64,000 nucleotides of DNA from Paenibacillus sp. Marseille-Q4541 (lineage in GTDB: Bacteria; Bacillota; Bacilli; Paenibacillales; Paenibacillaceae). The stretch spans positions 1 through 64,000 of the forward strand of contig NZ_JAGXCY010000011.1 in assembly GCF_018310695.1 (NCBI RefSeq), given 5' to 3'. The notes beneath the pieces were generated by a model. That model saw only the letters and a program-made list of their open reading frames with translations, was not told the origin of the DNA and made no database searches. The position numbers were made by a program, and so were the translations under genes. Positions 63,033 through 64,000 of the stretch are shown piece after piece (the stretch's first letter is position 1; every line of letters begins with the position of its first letter).

Positions 63033-64000
63033 TATGCAGCCCTCCCAATTGCTTCGATAGCGTCAATTTTGGCAACACGATATAGTGACAATAGTGATCC
63101 GAGAATGGATACAACAATAAACAGGACAGAACAAAGAGCTACGAGTGATGGGCTCAGGTCAAATGGCATACTTGCCGGAAGAATGGCAGCTACCCCATAA
63201 GTTAGAGCAATACTTACCACGAGACTTACGATCGTTAATAACAAAATCTGTGATACTACATTCCGCACGAGATATCCCGTTTTGGCACCAATGGCTTTAA
63301 GAACGCCAAATTGATTCATTTTTTGAATAGTAATGACGTAGAAGAATACCGCCAGTACAAAAGCTGCAATGACAAACAAGAAAGCAATCATCATCAGAAG
63401 CGAACCTTGTTCTTCCTTATAACCCGGAATTCCAGATAACGCATCATCTTTGGCGATAACTTCAATGTCCTTAATCTGACTTATTTGATCTGCATTGTCT
63501 TGGGTAGTCTGCAAGGCAATCGCATTAAAATGATAGATTTTACTGTTTGGATCCGCATCATGAAGGGCAAACCATCCTGCCATATTCATATGAATGACTG
63601 GGCTGTGGCTATAAGATTGACCTTCTGAAAATCCTACAATCGTGAAGGTTTTGCCGGAAGATTGATCTTCAATGCGATCGCCGATTGCGTATCCTTCTTC
63701 CTTCAAAGTAACATCCGCCACGACTTCTTCAGCAGATTTATTATCAATCATTTTACCTTCTACAATGGTAGGTGCGATAAAACTGTTGGTATCAATGGCA
63801 AAGAAGGTAGCATCCGTTTTGGTATTAGAACCTTCTTTGGTTAAGGTGCTCATTTGTAGACCGAGCGGTGTAGCACCTTGTTCACCCGTTATGGATCTTA
63901 CCTGATCCAGTATTTCATTCGATAAGAGGGATCGATTAAGCCTCAAATCGGATTCATTCTGCAGAACGATATAATCTGCGTCCATATTTTGCAGAGCTGA
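63032..64000 (-). CDS. FtsX-like ABC permease, 3' part
   Basis: The frame stays open to the window edge; 322 C-terminal residues are readable and the N-terminus lies beyond 64000. The visible extracellular portion contains TDATFFAIDTNSFIAPTIVEGK. It is followed by three membrane helices near the C-terminus with FGVLKAIGAKTGYLVRNVVSQILL, the FtsX-family coupling segment. It lacks a second permease in view and functions with the ATPase at 62331-63032. The likely family is MacB/YknZ. Confidence 0.9.
   Translation of the reverse strand, partial: SALQNMDADYIVLQNESDLRLNRSLLSNEILDQVRSITGEQGATPLGLQMSTLTKEGSNTKTDATFFAIDTNSFIAPTIVEGKMIDNKSAEEVVADVTLKEEGYAIGDRIEDQSSGKTFTIVGFSEGQSYSHSPVIHMNMAGWFALHDADPNSKIYHFNAIALQTTQDNADQISQIKDIEVIAKDDALSGIPGYKEEQGSLLMMIAFLFVIAAFVLAVFFYVITIQKMNQFGVLKAIGAKTGYLVRNVVSQILLLTIVSLVVSIALTYGVAAILPASMPFDLSPSLVALCSVLFIVVSILGSLLSLYRVAKIDAIEAIGRAA

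Overview
The window is a 64-kb chromosomal segment from an aerobic, endospore-forming Gram-positive bacterium, most likely a Paenibacillus or close relative. The evidence is strong AAGGAGG-type ribosome binding sites with frequent GTG/TTG starts, B. subtilis-type fatty acid degradation genes with a matching FadR operator, many lipoproteins with classical lipoboxes, a CotH-type kinase and abundant U-tailed terminators. I see no rRNA, tRNA, CRISPR array, prophage or insertion sequence. The taxonomic call is an inference from gene content.

Layout. 0-12 kb is a mosaic of single genes: the end of a transaldolase, two short-chain dehydrogenases (one a 2,4-dienoyl-CoA reductase), a Gly/Pro/His-repeat protein, YbaK, a sugar isomerase-like TIM barrel, a BCCT osmolyte transporter, a DUF948-type protein with a previously unlisted 57-residue membrane partner, and a large WG-repeat protein. 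12.1-19.5 kb is a 2-aminoethylphosphonate (AEP) uptake and degradation cluster: ABC ATPase, fused permease, phnX, phnW, a DeoR regulator and a binding lipoprotein. Both of its promoter regions carry 11-bp-periodic hexamers resembling PhoP boxes. 20-24.8 kb holds lipoproteins and membrane proteins of unknown role. 24.9-28.2 kb is a tight three-gene unit: VTC-type polyphosphate polymerase domain, DUF4956 membrane protein, doubly anchored CotH-like kinase. It is divergent from a surface metallophosphoesterase, with another PhoP-like repeat between them. 30-39.6 kb has a secreted GH43 arabinanase with a candidate cre site, a DUF4179-type protein followed by a decayed copy, a YebC-family protein, a cysteine hydrolase, ExoA and secreted proteins.

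40.5-53.6 kb is a complete beta-oxidation locus. fadR-etfB-etfA is on the minus strand. fadF-fadN-fadA-fadE-lcfA and a thioesterase are on the plus strand. A perfect FadR-type palindrome lies just upstream of fadR. A structured repeat, also found after phnW, sits between fadA and fadE. 53.7-64 kb has a GH13 glucosidase, a BNR-type secreted propeller, a serine recombinase homologue lacking its catalytic serine, a SulP transporter, a PadR regulator with tandem operators driving a DHA2 multidrug exporter, an SPL-like radical SAM protein and a MacB-type ABC transporter cut by the window edge.

Two themes connect separate loci. One is phosphorus: AEP use, a phosphoesterase and polyphosphate, with similar PhoP-like motifs. 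The other is fatty acid catabolism, in which the distant dienoyl-CoA reductase at 4.4-5.2 kb would serve unsaturated substrates. The regulatory links are motif-based inferences made by eye.
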